DNA of 64,000 nt from Malurus cyaneus samueli (lineage: Eukaryota; Chordata; Aves; Passeriformes; Maluridae). The DNA lies in contig VKON01000103.1 of assembly GCA_009741485.1 (NCBI GenBank), positions 2,751,570 through 2,815,569 on the forward strand, given 5' to 3'. Each line of letters opens with the position of its first letter. The stretch's first letter is position 1. A model generated the notes under the pieces. It saw only the letters and a program-made list of their open reading frames with translations. It made no database searches and was not told where the DNA came from. Positions 27,301-38,186 of this stretch are shown here, piece by piece. Both the position numbers and the translations under genes were made by a program.

Positions 27301-30300
27301 ATCCTGCTGAACAATTACCCATGTACAATTTTTGCTGATGGTAATATATTACACCATAAATCCTGGGGGTTTTCTGGCACTTACTAAAAAGAAAACAAAA
27401 AAAAATGAATGAAGTACACAGCAAAGAAGAATTTTGGTTGAAAGCAAAAAATATCTCTGATCAGTTCTACGCAGTACATGTCTTTCATCTACATAAAAAG
27501 TTATCACTTGTAATTTAAAAAAATAAGGACTGATAGGTAAAACATAACTGGACTAATTTTTTCCAAAAGTACTTTTGACAGAAAATGAAATGATAAAAAA
27601 GTTGTTTACGCATCAAGTCTAACAGTCTACATCACAAAAAAAATATAAACAGTTGGCATTTTGAAGGAAAACAACCTTCTCAGATCATGTATTAAGTCAA
27701 ATATAAAATGATTTTCCAGTATTGGTCTATTCAACGTAATTCAACCATTATTTCCCATTTCTCACATTGATACACTAATAGAGGATGCTACTAAATTGTA
27801 TTAATACACACCTGAAATATCTGTAAAATCACTAAGTTTGCATATTTAAGAATTTCACTAGCTTGCACTATCAACCATCTCTTTAACATTTTACAGAGGA
27901 GAAAAAAATTGCTATGAACATGCTTTGAATCACCCATCAGTCATAATCCCTTACTGCCTCAAAATAGTTCCAAATATATTTTCTTCACAAGGGTTCAATT
28001 TTCTGATTACAGCTAAATATGAAACCACATATGATCACTAATGAACAGGTATTGCATTAAAACATAAAAAGGCATTTTACCTCTTCTTTGCTATTGTTTT
28101 GCCCTCTTCACTTATTCTAAAGACTCATACCTTCATCTGTGGTCTTGATTTCACAGAACACACTGAAATATTTCACCTGAAGAGATCTACTATTTATCTT
28201 AAAGTACATGACATCTTTCTCAGTCCTCAACTGTAGGTCCTGCACAGAAGCCTGGCAAAAGCCCAGTCACTGGCAAACCACTGTGATCTTCACACAGCCA
28301 GAAGCAAAGGGAGCCACGTCCTGCACCCTCTCATCTGTGCCAAGTGGCGTTCCTTGCCCAGTGTGAAACCTGCAGCCAAACACTGCATTTCATGTAGACG
28401 AGTGGAACACCCACAAAGATTACTGGGAGCAAGTTTTTTTGATGTAAGAGAGCACAGATGAGCCCCTTCCCTCTTGAGGTAAGAGAAGCAAATAAAAACC
28501 AAACCAAAAAAAAAAACCAAAAACCACTACCACCTGCCTTTGTCACCTGCTTTTAGACAGCAGTGGCAGACCTTGTTCCAGTATGCATTATTTACTTTAC
28601 TCATTTTCCTAAGAGTAATGTCGTCTGGAATTAGATTTAATGACATTATGACTCAAGCACACCATTATTAACATTTCCATAGGAAATTAAAATTTCAATG
28701 TCTGAATGACTTCAGCTAATCATCAAACTTAACAAGACAAAGTCGATTTCCTCAGCCATCTCAGAAAAAACTTCTTCCCTCAGTTATAACTGAGGAGATA
28801 TTTAAGATGCAATGAAAATTTTACAAAGGCTCAAGTAAAAGTCCAATTCTTTATTACTTATGGTTAGCCAACCCGAAAAAAAAGCCATGGACATGTTTTG
28901 ATAAGCTTTGGCTGCCAGGTGCCTACAGTAATTTCATATTAAATAACGTAATTTTTGATACAGAGTGAGCCTCAACCAATACTCATTTATTTCCGTGTTT
29001 AAAACACAATTTCTAGAAAAGTATTCCCCCAAGATGCTAAGTGTCAGCAAACATCACTGGAATGAAGACAACACGCTCAGAAAGTCTGGGGAAAAGTATT
29101 TAAAAAAAACCCAAAAAACAGAGCATGCATTTGCATGACTTCAGCTACCCATTTAAATGTCAAATTTAGTAGCTTAACCTTTTAATTATCTCTTTATCCA
29201 GAAGAGTTCTGTGCAAATTACTCACAACAGTATAAAACACAAAATAAGAAAACAAAAGAAACCTATAGAAATTTCCCACACTCCAGTTGTGATCTTCAAC
29301 TGCAAGTAATATTTTGTGTGATAGAAAAAGTCTGCATTCCTGTTTGCAAACTCAAATTCAAATATTTAATAAGAAAGCTCAGCCAAAAGGCTGACTAAAG
29401 ACACACAGTACTAGATGAGGAGGAAATGAGTAGCTACATATATTAATTATCACCCTTTCTGAGAACACAGGCTCACTCAAGTTAAAATTTAAAGGGCTTA
29501 GATTACTTTCTGGCGAATTTTATTAGTTTTCCCCAAGAGGTGCAAAGACTAATGCTGTCACAACAGAAAAGGAGAGCATATACAGCGTCATTACAAGCTG
29601 AGTCACCCGAAAGCACTGAATCTTGCTTTATTATAACACAACATCTTAAATAGTCTCCTGAAGCGCTATCATTTGTTATGTGATAGAACGGTAACAGCAA
29701 GCTAAGCCAGTATCACCATAAAACGAAATCTGCACATCTGCGGAGTCGTTCTCAGTAGGCAGACCCTGGTCCCTTGCTGGTCTCTTTGGATAGAGCAGCT
29801 GCAGGCTTCCCTTCCTCTACTGCAATAGAGATGCAGAACAAAGCTGGTGAGAGCTGCTGATAGCATTTAGATATGCCTTCAGAGAGCCATGATGCAGGTG
29901 GGAAGATGAGGTGGTCAGGCGGATGTGCAAGAGCTACTACCTGAAGATTCTTCCCTGTGCAGCTGTAGCCATCAACTTATCCTTCCTCTCTTCCGAGTAT
30001 TCCACTTATTTTTTTTTTCTCTAAAGACCAAATTCGTGAAGGATAAAAAAAGTAAAATCTGAAAGGACTTCTTCACCATGCCTCATTCATATCCTGCCAT
30101 CATTCAGATCCCAATATACGGATATCTTTCATTTCCTGCTACCGCAGTCTAATCACTCAGCAGTACCAGCTCCAAAATAGAGAAGAGTTATGCAGTACTC
30201 TCAAATAAATCACATGTGTTTTAAGTCAGCTGTCAGTAAGGAATTTAAGATCCCTGTATTTTTGGAGGGCCCACTACAGAAGACAGCAAAACAAAAAGAC

Positions 30301-33300
30301 AGTTGAAGAGTTTGACTGACTTTCTCTGCCTCCTCAGCTGGCAAGCTGCTCATGAACACCACCTCCTGTCCTGTTTTCTTCCCAGTCCCCTTCTTTCCTC
30401 TCCCAACTTGTGATGGAAGTCACGCAGATGCAGACACTGTAGAACATATATGACATTTATTGGCATTACACTGTTAAGTAATTTTCCTTCTACCTTATTA
30501 CTTTTTATTTCGGCTGCACATCACCGCAGAGAGCAATTGGTCAGAAGTCAAGAAACCTAAGCAAATGGGGTCTGCTTTTCAAAATCTGAATGGATTCAGT
30601 AACATCATGAAAACAGACATTATTTAAAATAATAATAAAATTTGAGGTACTAATCTTTTGCACACCTTAGTCAAAACTGTTTTGAAAGCATTTCCCATTT
30701 TCATGCACTAAGTTCAAACGCTAACTTCACCAAAAACATCCCTCTTAAAGTATGATTTTAGCCAAGTATTTTAAACATTGCTATCTGATGAGAATCCATT
30801 TAACTAGTTTCCTATGAGATACCTCCAAAAATGAATATACTTTGCATATATATGCACTCTATGCACATTTTATTACATACTTCCATATACAACTGCAATC
30901 TGAAGCCTGGCTAGCCTCTACTGTAAATTGACAAAATGTGCAGCCAGGACATCAGGCAAGATAAGAGTGACTGAAAGAACACACAGGAACTACATGATCA
31001 ACTGAAATGACTCTCAATATATCCCAGTAACACACAAGGATCATGAGAAAAAAAGTGTGTTCTGTAATTCCCAGAGTACTTGCAGAATTACTCCATATTA
31101 ATTTAATGACTCTTGCAAGTTTCTGTAACTTCCTATTTTACAACAATCACTACATATAGATCACTGCGCTGCTGACAGAAAAATCAGTCATAACATTTGC
31201 ATATGGAAAGACATTTTCAGCATGCTTCCCACAAAAAAATATACAGTTATTTCTACAATAAAGAATACTACACAAATCAATTGCTTTATGTCACCTTACT
31301 AATTTTAAAAGTCCAGTGGAATACAGGTTAAACAATAAAAATTTTTACTTAGTCCATGTGTGTATTCTGCTTTTCCAAAGTAAGTATTTTAGCATTTATC
31401 TCACAATGCAATAAATATTCCCTTCCAAACTTGATATTTTGGCTGCATTTTACAAAAAAAGAAAATTACAACTTGAGAACTCCAGAATTTTTCCAGCTCC
31501 CTTTTCAATTCCTGTTTATTTTGGACACCCTGCAGAAAACTTCAATTTTGAGAACCTCTGGCATAAACGGGTCATTCCAGTTATAAATGATTTGCAGATG
31601 GCTTTGGAGGTACTATAAGAACCCTGGTCACCAGCACAGACATGTAACTATTTATATACCACAGTACTTGGAAAGCTTTATCACAAACAGAAGTCCCCTC
31701 TGCAGGGTGCTGTACAAAAAAAGGTTATTTTTGTCTTAAAGTACTTATACTCAGTATAAGGCAGAAAGAGAATACTGATGGATGGACAAGAGTACACAGA
31801 AACCAAGACAATTTCAGAACTGACTCTGCTTTCACACACCAGCAGTCTACCTCAGCTTTCTTCAAGTGCCATCTACTACCTGACTAACAAGCTCTAGAAA
31901 AGGAAGGAAATAACCACACTCCAGACCAACAGCCACCAGCAGCAAACAGAACCTCCAGGAAGTGAAAAGCTGCTGTCTCCAAACTCGAACTGCAGAGCTC
32001 AAACAGCACTTCACTCACAACAGAACAATGTCTGTCAGCAATGTCTCACACTTTCTTCTTGCTACTTTAGAAGGCCATAAACCATTTGATGTTTGGATGT
32101 GTGAAAAAAACTACCCCAAAGCAATAGATATCTGAAAGACCAAAAGGAAAGCTGATGGCAAAGCTGGATGTTTCCAGGAAATACCTGCCTCCTTCTAGAA
32201 AGTAGGTATCACACATTATTCCCAAGACAAAGAGGGTACCTCCTTCAATGAATGCCAAGTAACAAAAATAATCTGAATTACTTTATGGAGAATCAAAACG
32301 GAAATCTCCGTTTAGTTCTGGCTAACTCAAGATGTCAGACAAGATCTCTTTGTGGAACATTACTGCCTGGTTTTGACACAAATTAACATAATGAGATAAA
32401 AAAATCATCTGCTATTAACTCTTTCTGATGAACCACTTAAACAGTGGAGAAAACTGAAAGATCTCATTCTTTCTCTTCCTTTTTCCTTCCTCAAGTTTGA
32501 CCACCTACCATTTAACCTACCGATACTTAAAAATAAAAGCTTCTAGAACTATCATAAACCAAATAATACTAGCAGAACTTACAGTATCTCCATTTTAGTC
32601 TATTCTAGATCATACTCAACCACAAACCAAATCATAGAAAAGCACAGATGTCATCAGATTGCAGCCTTCCCCATATAATATGAGTAGGGCACAATATTTG
32701 CTTCTAGTGGGAGTTTAAATATTGTGTATAGAAGTATTTGTTGCTGCTGGAGCATTATCATTTCCTGAAGCTTGGCAACTCAAAAACCTTTAAGATCCTC
32801 ATAAGAACAGTTAAAATTTCATCCTCTGGCATTCATACTAGAACTCACTGCTAATGAAATTCTTTCACTGTACATTATAGCGACAAGATGTGGAAGAGAT
32901 CCACATCTCTAGTTAAAAAGCAAGTGACTATTGCAAAGGAAAAAAATAGCAAAAGTAGGCTGAAAACAGGGGAAATGTGCTTCTGAATGTCCAAACATAT
33001 TGATTCAAAATATGTTCGGTTCTTTAAGAGAACAGAGAAACCTTAATTGTCCAAACAACTGCAAAAACATTGGTCAAGTATTTGCAAACAACATTCGTGG
33101 ACTGAAAAGATTAAAATGTAGTTTAATCAATACAGTAAACTTAAAGAGGAAATTACTTGTGTGTGGACTTACTGCAACAGGCTTTTCATTGAGAAGTGAG
33201 GTAGATCGGTAAAATCTAATTTGTAGTCTGTGCTTCAAAGACAGGACTACTACAGGGACTTTGCGAAACAAGGCAATAAAAGAAGATTCAAAGATAACTG

Positions 33301-35053
33301 GAAGCATTATTGCTCAAAATCCTGACAAACAGATTCCCCAAAGGACACAGTCAACAAGAATATTCAGTAGGAGGGCACTAACATCTTTATCTCAGCTGTG
33401 ACTCACTCTTAAGTAACATTTATTTTCGTAAGAAGCCCTATAAGTAAAATGAAAATCCCATTCAGCGACCATAACTATAGGGAGAACATCATCTTTCTAA
33501 TTAGATTTTCTTTATATTGGCAACTCCTTGTCTTAGCCCACAAGAATAGAGGCCCAAATCAGCTATTTTATAACAAAGAATATAACTATATTAAAGCTCA
33601 GTAAAGGAAATCTTTTATGTGCGTAGGAGAAAATAAAGCAGAAAAACTAAAAGATCAGAGCACTACCTTTCCTGCCCACAAAATAAAGTCTTTATAGACT
33701 TCCCTGTCATGACTATAATCTTAAAAATGTAAATTTATACAACACTCCCAGTTGATATCTATGCTAATACAAACTGATTACCACCACTCAGGTTAGTGAG
33801 AAACAGTCTCAACCTGTGTTCAAAATTTCATGTACAACAGCAAAACTCAGTTGACACATTGCAACCATTTGCACCCTACTTATTTTTAGGCTTCAGAAAG
33901 TGCTGCAAATCCATACAGAAAAAGAAAAATGGAAGTACTGAACAGCTTCCAGTTTCAGTCATGCTGAACAGGTTAGCAGTATTGTAAATGCTTCTGTTTG
34001 AGACAAACACTTGGGCTCTCTTACAGCAATCATTAATGGTTCACTACTAGCTTGGGAATCTGCAAAACCGTGTATACACAGACCTGAAAAGATCTCACCC
34101 CAATAATAAGCTGTTTTACATTCATAAATATTTAAATTACAAAAAAATCTCCAGGGGCAGTAACAGTTACTCCCCACAGTTTATAACCTCAAATAGTTGC
34201 TTTTACAAGATCTGTTCCCAAGTAAGGTTTTTCTGCATCAACAAAGAGTTTCATCAGGCTCGTCTTATCTAAGAAGAAACTTACACAGCTGGAAAAAATA
34301 TTTTACTTAATGTATCACAGTTTATATGTTCATTTATATCCTAAGTAAAGACTTCGAACCATGGAAATAACCATGTCAGAACAAGGATGGTGATGATGAC
34401 CATTTTTAAAATCTACATACTGATACCTCTTATACAAGAGGATTAGAGCTCTTCACAAACTGATGAGATAACCATACATGAGAAATCCCCACTACTGTAA
34501 TTCACAGAACCTTACAAATGCACAAGTGCAATTCAGAAAGACAAGCACAAAAGCAGCAGAATATTCAAATACAAGTTTTAACAAATACTACCTACCTGGG
34601 GATTCAGGCACACAGACACCAGAATTTTATTAGTTTGAACTTCAGAACAATTTAGAACCTTTAAAAGGTGCAACTGATTCTTAAAGAGCATCCCTTTATT
34701 CCTCTCAACAAAAGTTATTCCTACACTGCCCGAATTTTTCTGTGGACAAATGTTAATTAACCATTTAACTCACCTGACCTGGCTGGGGAGATAAAAAATT
34801 AACAACCTCCTCCAGCATCACTGGTATGTGCAATCTTCCAAAATCACTGTTTCCTGTATTGTGATGCAACTCTTCAGTTTCACATTTCTGGCCAGTATGT
34901 TCCTTTGACTCAGAGTCAGAAAGCTTTTTTGATGAAGAATGGATCCTTCTGGCCAAACTAGCCATGTTTACTGAATTCAGTTTCAAGTTGCGCAGAAATA
35001 AACATTTGCAAACTTGGCACAGACATTGAGATAACATTTTGGAGTTGATCAAC
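6243..35053 (-). CDS. METTL15: METTL15, 5' part of gene (12S rRNA m4C methyltransferase), two coding exons, 3' part outside window
   Basis: The family (bacterial RsmH/MraW type) transfers a methyl group from S-adenosylmethionine to N4 of a cytidine in small-subunit rRNA; vertebrate METTL15 does this on mitochondrial 12S rRNA. Visible here are residues 1-133 plus part of the next codon. Exon 2 (34774-35053) encodes a basic, low-acidic N-terminus that fits a mitochondrial presequence, followed by the family motif HIPVMLEEVV. Exon 3 (6243-6379) encodes LDMTFGAGGHT, the SAM-binding motif I, and then YALDRDPTAY. The junction is phase 0 (CAG then CTC). The start at 35035-35037 was chosen because MLSQ aligns with the remembered mammalian start and lies just inside the exon. 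An in-frame ATG at 35086-35088 falls upstream of the acceptor, in the intron. The rest of the catalytic domain lies left of position 1. Identification is strong; exon numbering assumes one upstream non-coding exon. Confidence 0.9.
7806..10698 (+). mobile_element. Solo LTR, ERVL-like family (copy 1), with giant internal minisatellite
   Basis: 2893 bp, starting TGTGGTGGTTTTACTTGG and ending AAACCGCAACA, flanked by the perfect 5-bp duplication TCTTT (7801-7805 and 10699-10703). The poly(A) signal AATAAA is at 10501-10506, so the orientation is plus, antisense to METTL15. About 320 bp of unique 5' sequence precedes a minisatellite (8131-10015), and about 680 bp of unique 3' sequence follows. The same unique parts occur in the three other copies in the window. 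No gag, pol or env sequence is present. A 5-bp duplication and remembered similarity to common avian LTRs suggest class III (ERVL), but that was not tested by search. Confidence 0.9.
8131..10015. repeat. Minisatellite, about 38-bp unit, about 50 copies, inside LTR copy 1
   Basis: The unit is about 38 bp and reads CCATGGTGACCATGG, then TGGAGCA, then GGCTGTCCCCTGCAGCC, the modules overlapping at their edges. I counted about 50 units by eye. Variants include four or five Cs, GACCGTGG, a CAGCGTGG type, CCCCATAG and CACCATCAG. Purity is moderate, with many single-base gains and losses. The same unit occurs 3, 6 and 13 times in the sister LTRs, so the array grew from a short repeat already in the LTR. 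Confidence 0.93.
15412..15800 (-). mobile_element. Probable LTR fragment, minus orientation
   Basis: The stretch GTGGGTCTTTATTGGGGC (from 15428) reads on the minus strand as an AATAAA poly(A) signal (15440-15435). A TATA-like stretch lies at 15762-15774 and GC-rich sequence lies between, unlike the AT-rich surroundings. I recall similar LTR sequence in songbirds. No target-site duplication was found, and both limits are approximate. Confidence 0.45.
18961..18978. repeat. CA microsatellite
   Basis: A short (CA)n run in METTL15 intron 2. Confidence 0.8.
26308..27172 (+). mobile_element. LTR of the same ERVL-like family (copy 2), 3' truncated
   Basis: It begins TGTGTTGGTTTTGCTTGG and follows copy 1 through the unique 5' part, six minisatellite units (about 26640-26875), the block after the array (GGGGTCCACAGAGGGTGCAG) and GAGAACTGTCTC. 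It then stops matching at about 27172. The last 300 bp, including the AATAAA signal and CAACA end, are missing, and no target-site duplication is seen. It lies in METTL15 intron 2, antisense to the gene. Confidence 0.85.
26640..26875. repeat. Minisatellite, 38-bp unit, 6 copies, inside LTR copy 2
   Basis: Six units of the same type as at 8131-10015, with mild variants: the first lacks part of CCATGG and the fourth has a one-base insertion (AGTGGACC). Confidence 0.9.
34774..35053 (-). CDS. METTL15: METTL15 exon 2 with start codon (coding 34774-35037)
   Basis: Coding for residues 1-88. Reading the minus strand, the exon follows an acceptor (CTTCTAG at 35054-35060), has 16 bases of 5' UTR, then ATG at 35037-35035. 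It ends with CAG before a donor GTGAGT at 34773-34768. It encodes the putative mitochondrial targeting region (rich in K, R and S around residues 24-45) and HIPVMLEEVVNFLSPQPGQ, which opens the methyltransferase fold. Confidence 0.87.
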
Positions 35054-35505
35054 CTAGAAGAACAATAGTTGTTGGCAATTACTTTCAAACAAGTATTTGA
35101 AACAGTGTATTTGTTTAAATAAGAGTGGAAATGTTACAAGTAAAGTAACACACACCCAAGACAGGCAGCTTTATAGATAGGTCATGTCTGCAAAATGTTT
35201 TCAGAACTTTCAATATTATCTACCAATCAATCATGTTCAAGCAATAAGCAGATTACTTTCACTATCAGATTTTAATACATGGTTCTCTTGAATTTACCTT
35301 GCCAGAGGCTACAGACACTTTGCCTGCATAAGAACATGCTGAGGAAGTTATTCTCCTGATAATTTAAGCCTCAGCTGGGCAGCAATTCCCCATACCTTAA
35401 ATCTGAAAGTGTGTAGCACTCCAGCTCCGAACAGACATGCAGATGTGAGGTTTTACAATAAATCACAACACCTCTCCAGAAAACTTATGTACCACCATGG
35501 TATGC

Positions 35506-35964
35506 TGTGCTGGTTTTGGCTGGGGTGGAGTTAATTTTCTTCACAGTGTGGGGCTGTGGTTTGGGTCTCTGCTGAATACAGCGGGGAGCAGACACAGCTG
35601 GGGCAGGTGACCCAAATGGACTGAAGGGATATTCCAGGACAAATGACATCATGTTCAGTATAGGACTGAGGAGGAAGAGGATATTTGATAGTGGGGAGAG
35701 GAGGAAGGGGGATATTTGAAATGATGGCAAGATGGCATTTGTCTTCCCAAGTAACCATAACCTGTGATGGCTCTCCTGGAGATGGCTCAACACCTGCCTG
35801 CCCTTGGGAAGCAGTGAATTAATGTCCTGTTTTGCTTTGCTTCTCTGCTTTGACTTTTCTATTTCTGTCTTTATCTTAACCCAAGAGTTTTCTGGCCTTT
35901 TTACCTTTCCCCAATCCCCCCGGTGAGGGAGTGAGGAGCACATGCCTGGGGTTAAACCACCACA
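35506..35964 (+). mobile_element. Solo LTR, avian ERV family with GGTTTTGGCTGGGGTGGAG start
   Basis: It starts TGTGCTGGTTTTGGCTGGGG and ends GGGGTTAAACCACCACA. The start and the TTAAACCACNACA end are typical of a common avian LTR type that I recall. About 459 bp. No clean target-site duplication (TATGC before, GGGAT after), and no intact poly(A) signal was recognised, so the copy is old or its ends have decayed. Confidence 0.65.
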
Positions 35965-36323
35965 GGGATGTCCCACCATCCCACTCACACTGACCAACAC
36001 TACTACGAGCCCAAGACGTGTTGTTAACACGAGGGACACACTTCTTGCTTACAGCCTCATTCTATGCAACTGGAGATATTTTTTTTCTTAGAGCTAAGCA
36101 GAAAGTGTACTTCACAGCACATGTCCAAAGTGGCGGCACTCGGGCATAACTGGAGGCTGCCGCCTGAAGAGCGGGACTTGTAAAGGCAGCAAGAACAAAA
36201 ATTTCACCCGCCAACACTTTCTGCCAGAGGAGGATAGAGAAGCGTCAGCGGCCCGCATGGGTTACGCGGCGGGGTGAGGGAGGAAGAGGCGGAGGGCTGT
36301 TCACCGACTGAGCCGGGCTGGCG

Positions 36324-36604
36324 GGATGTATGGAACTGAAGGGATATATGGAACTGAAGGGATACACGGAGCTGGCAGGATACACAGAGCCGGGGGCAAC
36401 GAGCACGGGACACACGTAGCACGGCTGAACACATGAAGCCGGCTGAACACACGGAGCCGGCTGGACACACGGAGCCCGGCGGGACACACGGAGCCGGCGG
36501 GACACACGGAGCGGCGGGACACACGGAGCCCGGCGGGACACACGGAGCCCGGCGGGACACACGGAGCCCGGCGGGACACACGGAGCCCGGCGGGACACAC
36601 GGAG
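36324..36604. repeat. GC-rich minisatellite, 18-19 bp unit, about 14 copies
   Basis: Tandem units of the type CGGCGGGACACACGGAGCC, most regular at 36476-36604. They become more diverged leftward (GGGATACACGGAGCTGGC, then GGGATATATGGAACTGAA). The array lies in METTL15 intron 1, about 140 bp from its predicted first exon. The gradient suggests recent growth at the right end. Confidence 0.9.
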
Positions 36605-36762
36605 GTCCCCAGTAGCCCCGGTAGCCCCGGACAACCCCGAAACAGCCCCAAGCAGCCGCCGCTCCCTCCAGCCCCCTCACGCACCGCCCGCTCCCGCCAG
36701 GCCCCCTCACGCCCCGCCGCGCGCTCCCTCCCGCGCACTCACCGGTGGCGCCGTCGCAGCGC

Positions 36763-36770
36763 TGACGTCA
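36763..36770. promoter_or_regulatory. CRE / ATF-CREB site TGACGTCA
   Basis: A full palindromic cAMP-response element, 20-30 bp from the predicted METTL15 exon 1 donor. Sites of this type are common in divergent CpG-island promoters of housekeeping genes. Confidence 0.6.
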
Positions 36771-36782
36771 CTGGCGGCGCAG

Positions 36783-36821
36783 CCAATGGGAGGGCGCGGA
36801 GGGCGGGCTGCAGTATTTGAA
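36783..36821 (+). promoter_or_regulatory. CCAAT box plus CHR-like element (cell-cycle promoter module)
   Basis: CCAAT at 36783-36787 (NF-Y site) is followed after about 30 bp by TTTGAA at 36816-36821, which matches the CHR consensus bound by MuvB complexes. NF-Y plus CHR at this spacing is the usual layout of G2/M genes, and KIF18A is a mitotic gene of that class. Function is inferred from the motif. Confidence 0.55.
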
Positions 36822-36856
36822 TCGGGCGGGCGGATGGCGGTTGGCGCGGCCTGCGG

Positions 36857-37804
36857 GTGAGTGCGGGCGCGAGCCCCACAGCGGCCATGGGCACGGCCCC
36901 GCTCTGAGGGGCGACTGCCGGGGAGGGCAGCCCTGCGCTGGGCACGGGGTGGGAGGGGGGTTCTGCGGCCCTAGGGCCGAGCTGCGAGGCGTGCCCCGAG
37001 GAAGAGCTGCCTGCGGTGGGGTAAGGAGGGAGCTGACAGCCGGGTAGGGCAGGGCAGGGCTGGGCCGCGGTCCCCCCCTTACCTGCCCCAGGTGTCCCCT
37101 TCCTCCTACGCTGCTGAACGAGGGTGAGCCGTCCTAAAACGGTAAAAGCGTCACCGAGAGCTTTTACTGTGTGTGTTGCTGTCCGCTTTTAAGGGGGAAT
37201 GAACAGCCCTCTGTTGCTAACAAAAATGGGCTGTTTAAAGGAAGTTCCGTTTTGGTGTCGGTTACTTTACCCCTTGCAAATTTCCCTTTAACTCTTTAAA
37301 CCTACGTGACTTAATCAGTAAATTTCTCTTTGACTATTTAAACCTGCGTGACCTAATCAGTAATCCAGGGAAAGCAACACAGGCAGGTCCTCTTTTTTCT
37401 GAAGGACAAAAAAGGCTATTCGCTGTAGTCTACAGAAATGTGGTATCTCATCTGAAAGCTTGGTCTGCTGTAAACGAAAGCCAGTAGGTCATTTAGTAGT
37501 TTAAACTGTAAAATAAATTTAAGAATTTGCTGGGAAAGTGCTCGTTGGCTTTCTGAAAAAGGTGCTGAATTGTCTTTTCCGGACAGTTACAGTGTTTCCC
37601 AAAGTCGCATTGCCGTTGTAGCGGTTCATTGGCAAGTGATGGGTGGATCAAATGCGTGTTTGAAGGAGTGAAAGGCATTTTAGTAAGAAAAAACCTGTCT
37701 TGCCAATTGCACATTCAGCTCGGTGGTGCCTAACCAAATGTGTGAACTGTTGGAAGCAGTGAGAGTCATTAAATTTCGAATAAAACCTGTCTTGTCGATT
37801 GCAG
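36857..37804 (+). other. KIF18A: KIF18A intron 1
   Basis: Starts with donor GTGAGT after CTGCGG and ends with the acceptor GATTGCAG at 37804. The first 220 bp are CpG island. It contains two local duplications, at 37278-37361 and 37649-37812. Confidence 0.75.
37278..37361. repeat. Two-copy tandem duplication, 42-bp unit
   Basis: Copies 37278-37319 and 37320-37361 differ at only a few positions. Both contain TTTAAACCT, CGTGAC and TAATCAGT in the same order. Confidence 0.85.
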
Positions 37805-37812
37805 ATTCAGCT
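37649..37812 (+). repeat. Local duplication that includes the KIF18A exon 2 acceptor
   Basis: The copies are 37649-37720 and 37735-37812. Both contain AACCTGTCTTG, then C/TCAATTGC or CGATTGC, then ATTCAGCT. The right copy has the working acceptor GCAG before ATTCAGCT; the left copy has GCAC at the same place. Confidence 0.8.
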
Positions 37813-38186
37813 GTTCCATCTGAAAAAGTCTCGGAAGTGAAGCTGGAGGACCGAAGAGATGACTTCTGCTAAGGAAGAAGATGTCTGTAATCATGTAAAA
37901 GTGGTGGTCCGTGTCCGTCCAGAGACCCAGAAGGAAAAACACGGCAGCTTCAGCAGGGTTGTCCGTGTTATTGACCACCATGTGCTGGTCTTTGATCCAA
38001 AGGAGGAAGAAGTTAGCTTCTTTAACGGCAAGAGACTGATCCATAGGGATATTAACAAAAGACAAAGGAAAGACCTTAAATTTATATTTGATGCCATTTT
38101 TGATGACAGTTCATCTCAGTTGGAAGTTTTTGAGCATACTACCAAAAATCTAATCGATGGTTTCCTAAATGGATATAACTGTACAG
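37805..38186 (+). CDS. KIF18A: KIF18A exon 2 (start codon 37859)
   Basis: 54 bp of 5' UTR, then residues 1-109. The start MTSAKEED matches the family start, and the motor core begins at [10 protein letters not shown]. Ends after NGYNCT in phase 1, before donor GTAACT. Confidence 0.93.

Larger units (their letters stand above)
6380..34773 (-). other. METTL15: METTL15 intron 2 (28 kb)
   Basis: Non-coding, AT-rich DNA between METTL15 exons 3 and 2. It contains two LTRs of the minisatellite-bearing family (7806-10698 and 26308-27172), an LTR-like stretch at 15412-15800, and short homopolymer and CA repeats. The open frames in it are short and show no splice-linked or family-like protein. From 10704 to 15411, 15801 to 26307 and 27173 to 34773 I recognise no gene or RNA. 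Confidence 0.75.
35054..36742 (-). other. METTL15: METTL15 intron 1
   Basis: Lies between the predicted non-coding exon 1 (ending at 36743) and exon 2. It holds an LTR at 35506-35964, a GC-rich minisatellite at 36324-36604 and part of the CpG island. The limits depend on a predicted donor GTGAGT at 36742-36737. Confidence 0.6.
36743..36856. promoter_or_regulatory. Bidirectional promoter core of METTL15 and KIF18A
   Basis: A splice donor on each strand bounds this 114-bp stretch: GTGAGT at 36742-36737 on the minus strand (METTL15) and GTGAGT at 36857-36862 on the plus strand (KIF18A). Both first exons and the promoter must therefore fit within it if these donors are used. Inside are a perfect CRE (TGACGTCA, 36763-36770), a CCAAT box (36783-36787), a GC-rich stretch and a CHR-like TTTGAA (36816-36821). 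No TATA box. The start sites themselves cannot be read from the sequence. Confidence 0.7.
36230..37080. promoter_or_regulatory. CpG island over the METTL15-KIF18A divergent promoter
   Basis: A sharp change from AT-rich DNA to dense GC and CpG on both sides of the two predicted first exons, returning to AT-rich sequence after about 37100. Limits are by eye. Confidence 0.85.

Noticed and set aside
35086..35088. Upstream in-frame ATG as the METTL15 start
   Set aside because: It lies upstream of the predicted acceptor at 35054-35055, so it is intronic. The ATG at 35037 matches the remembered start of the family.
36204..36738. Minus-strand frames of 129-168 codons in the CpG island
   Set aside because: Low-complexity translation of the 19-bp minisatellite and GC-rich promoter DNA. 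No conserved motif.
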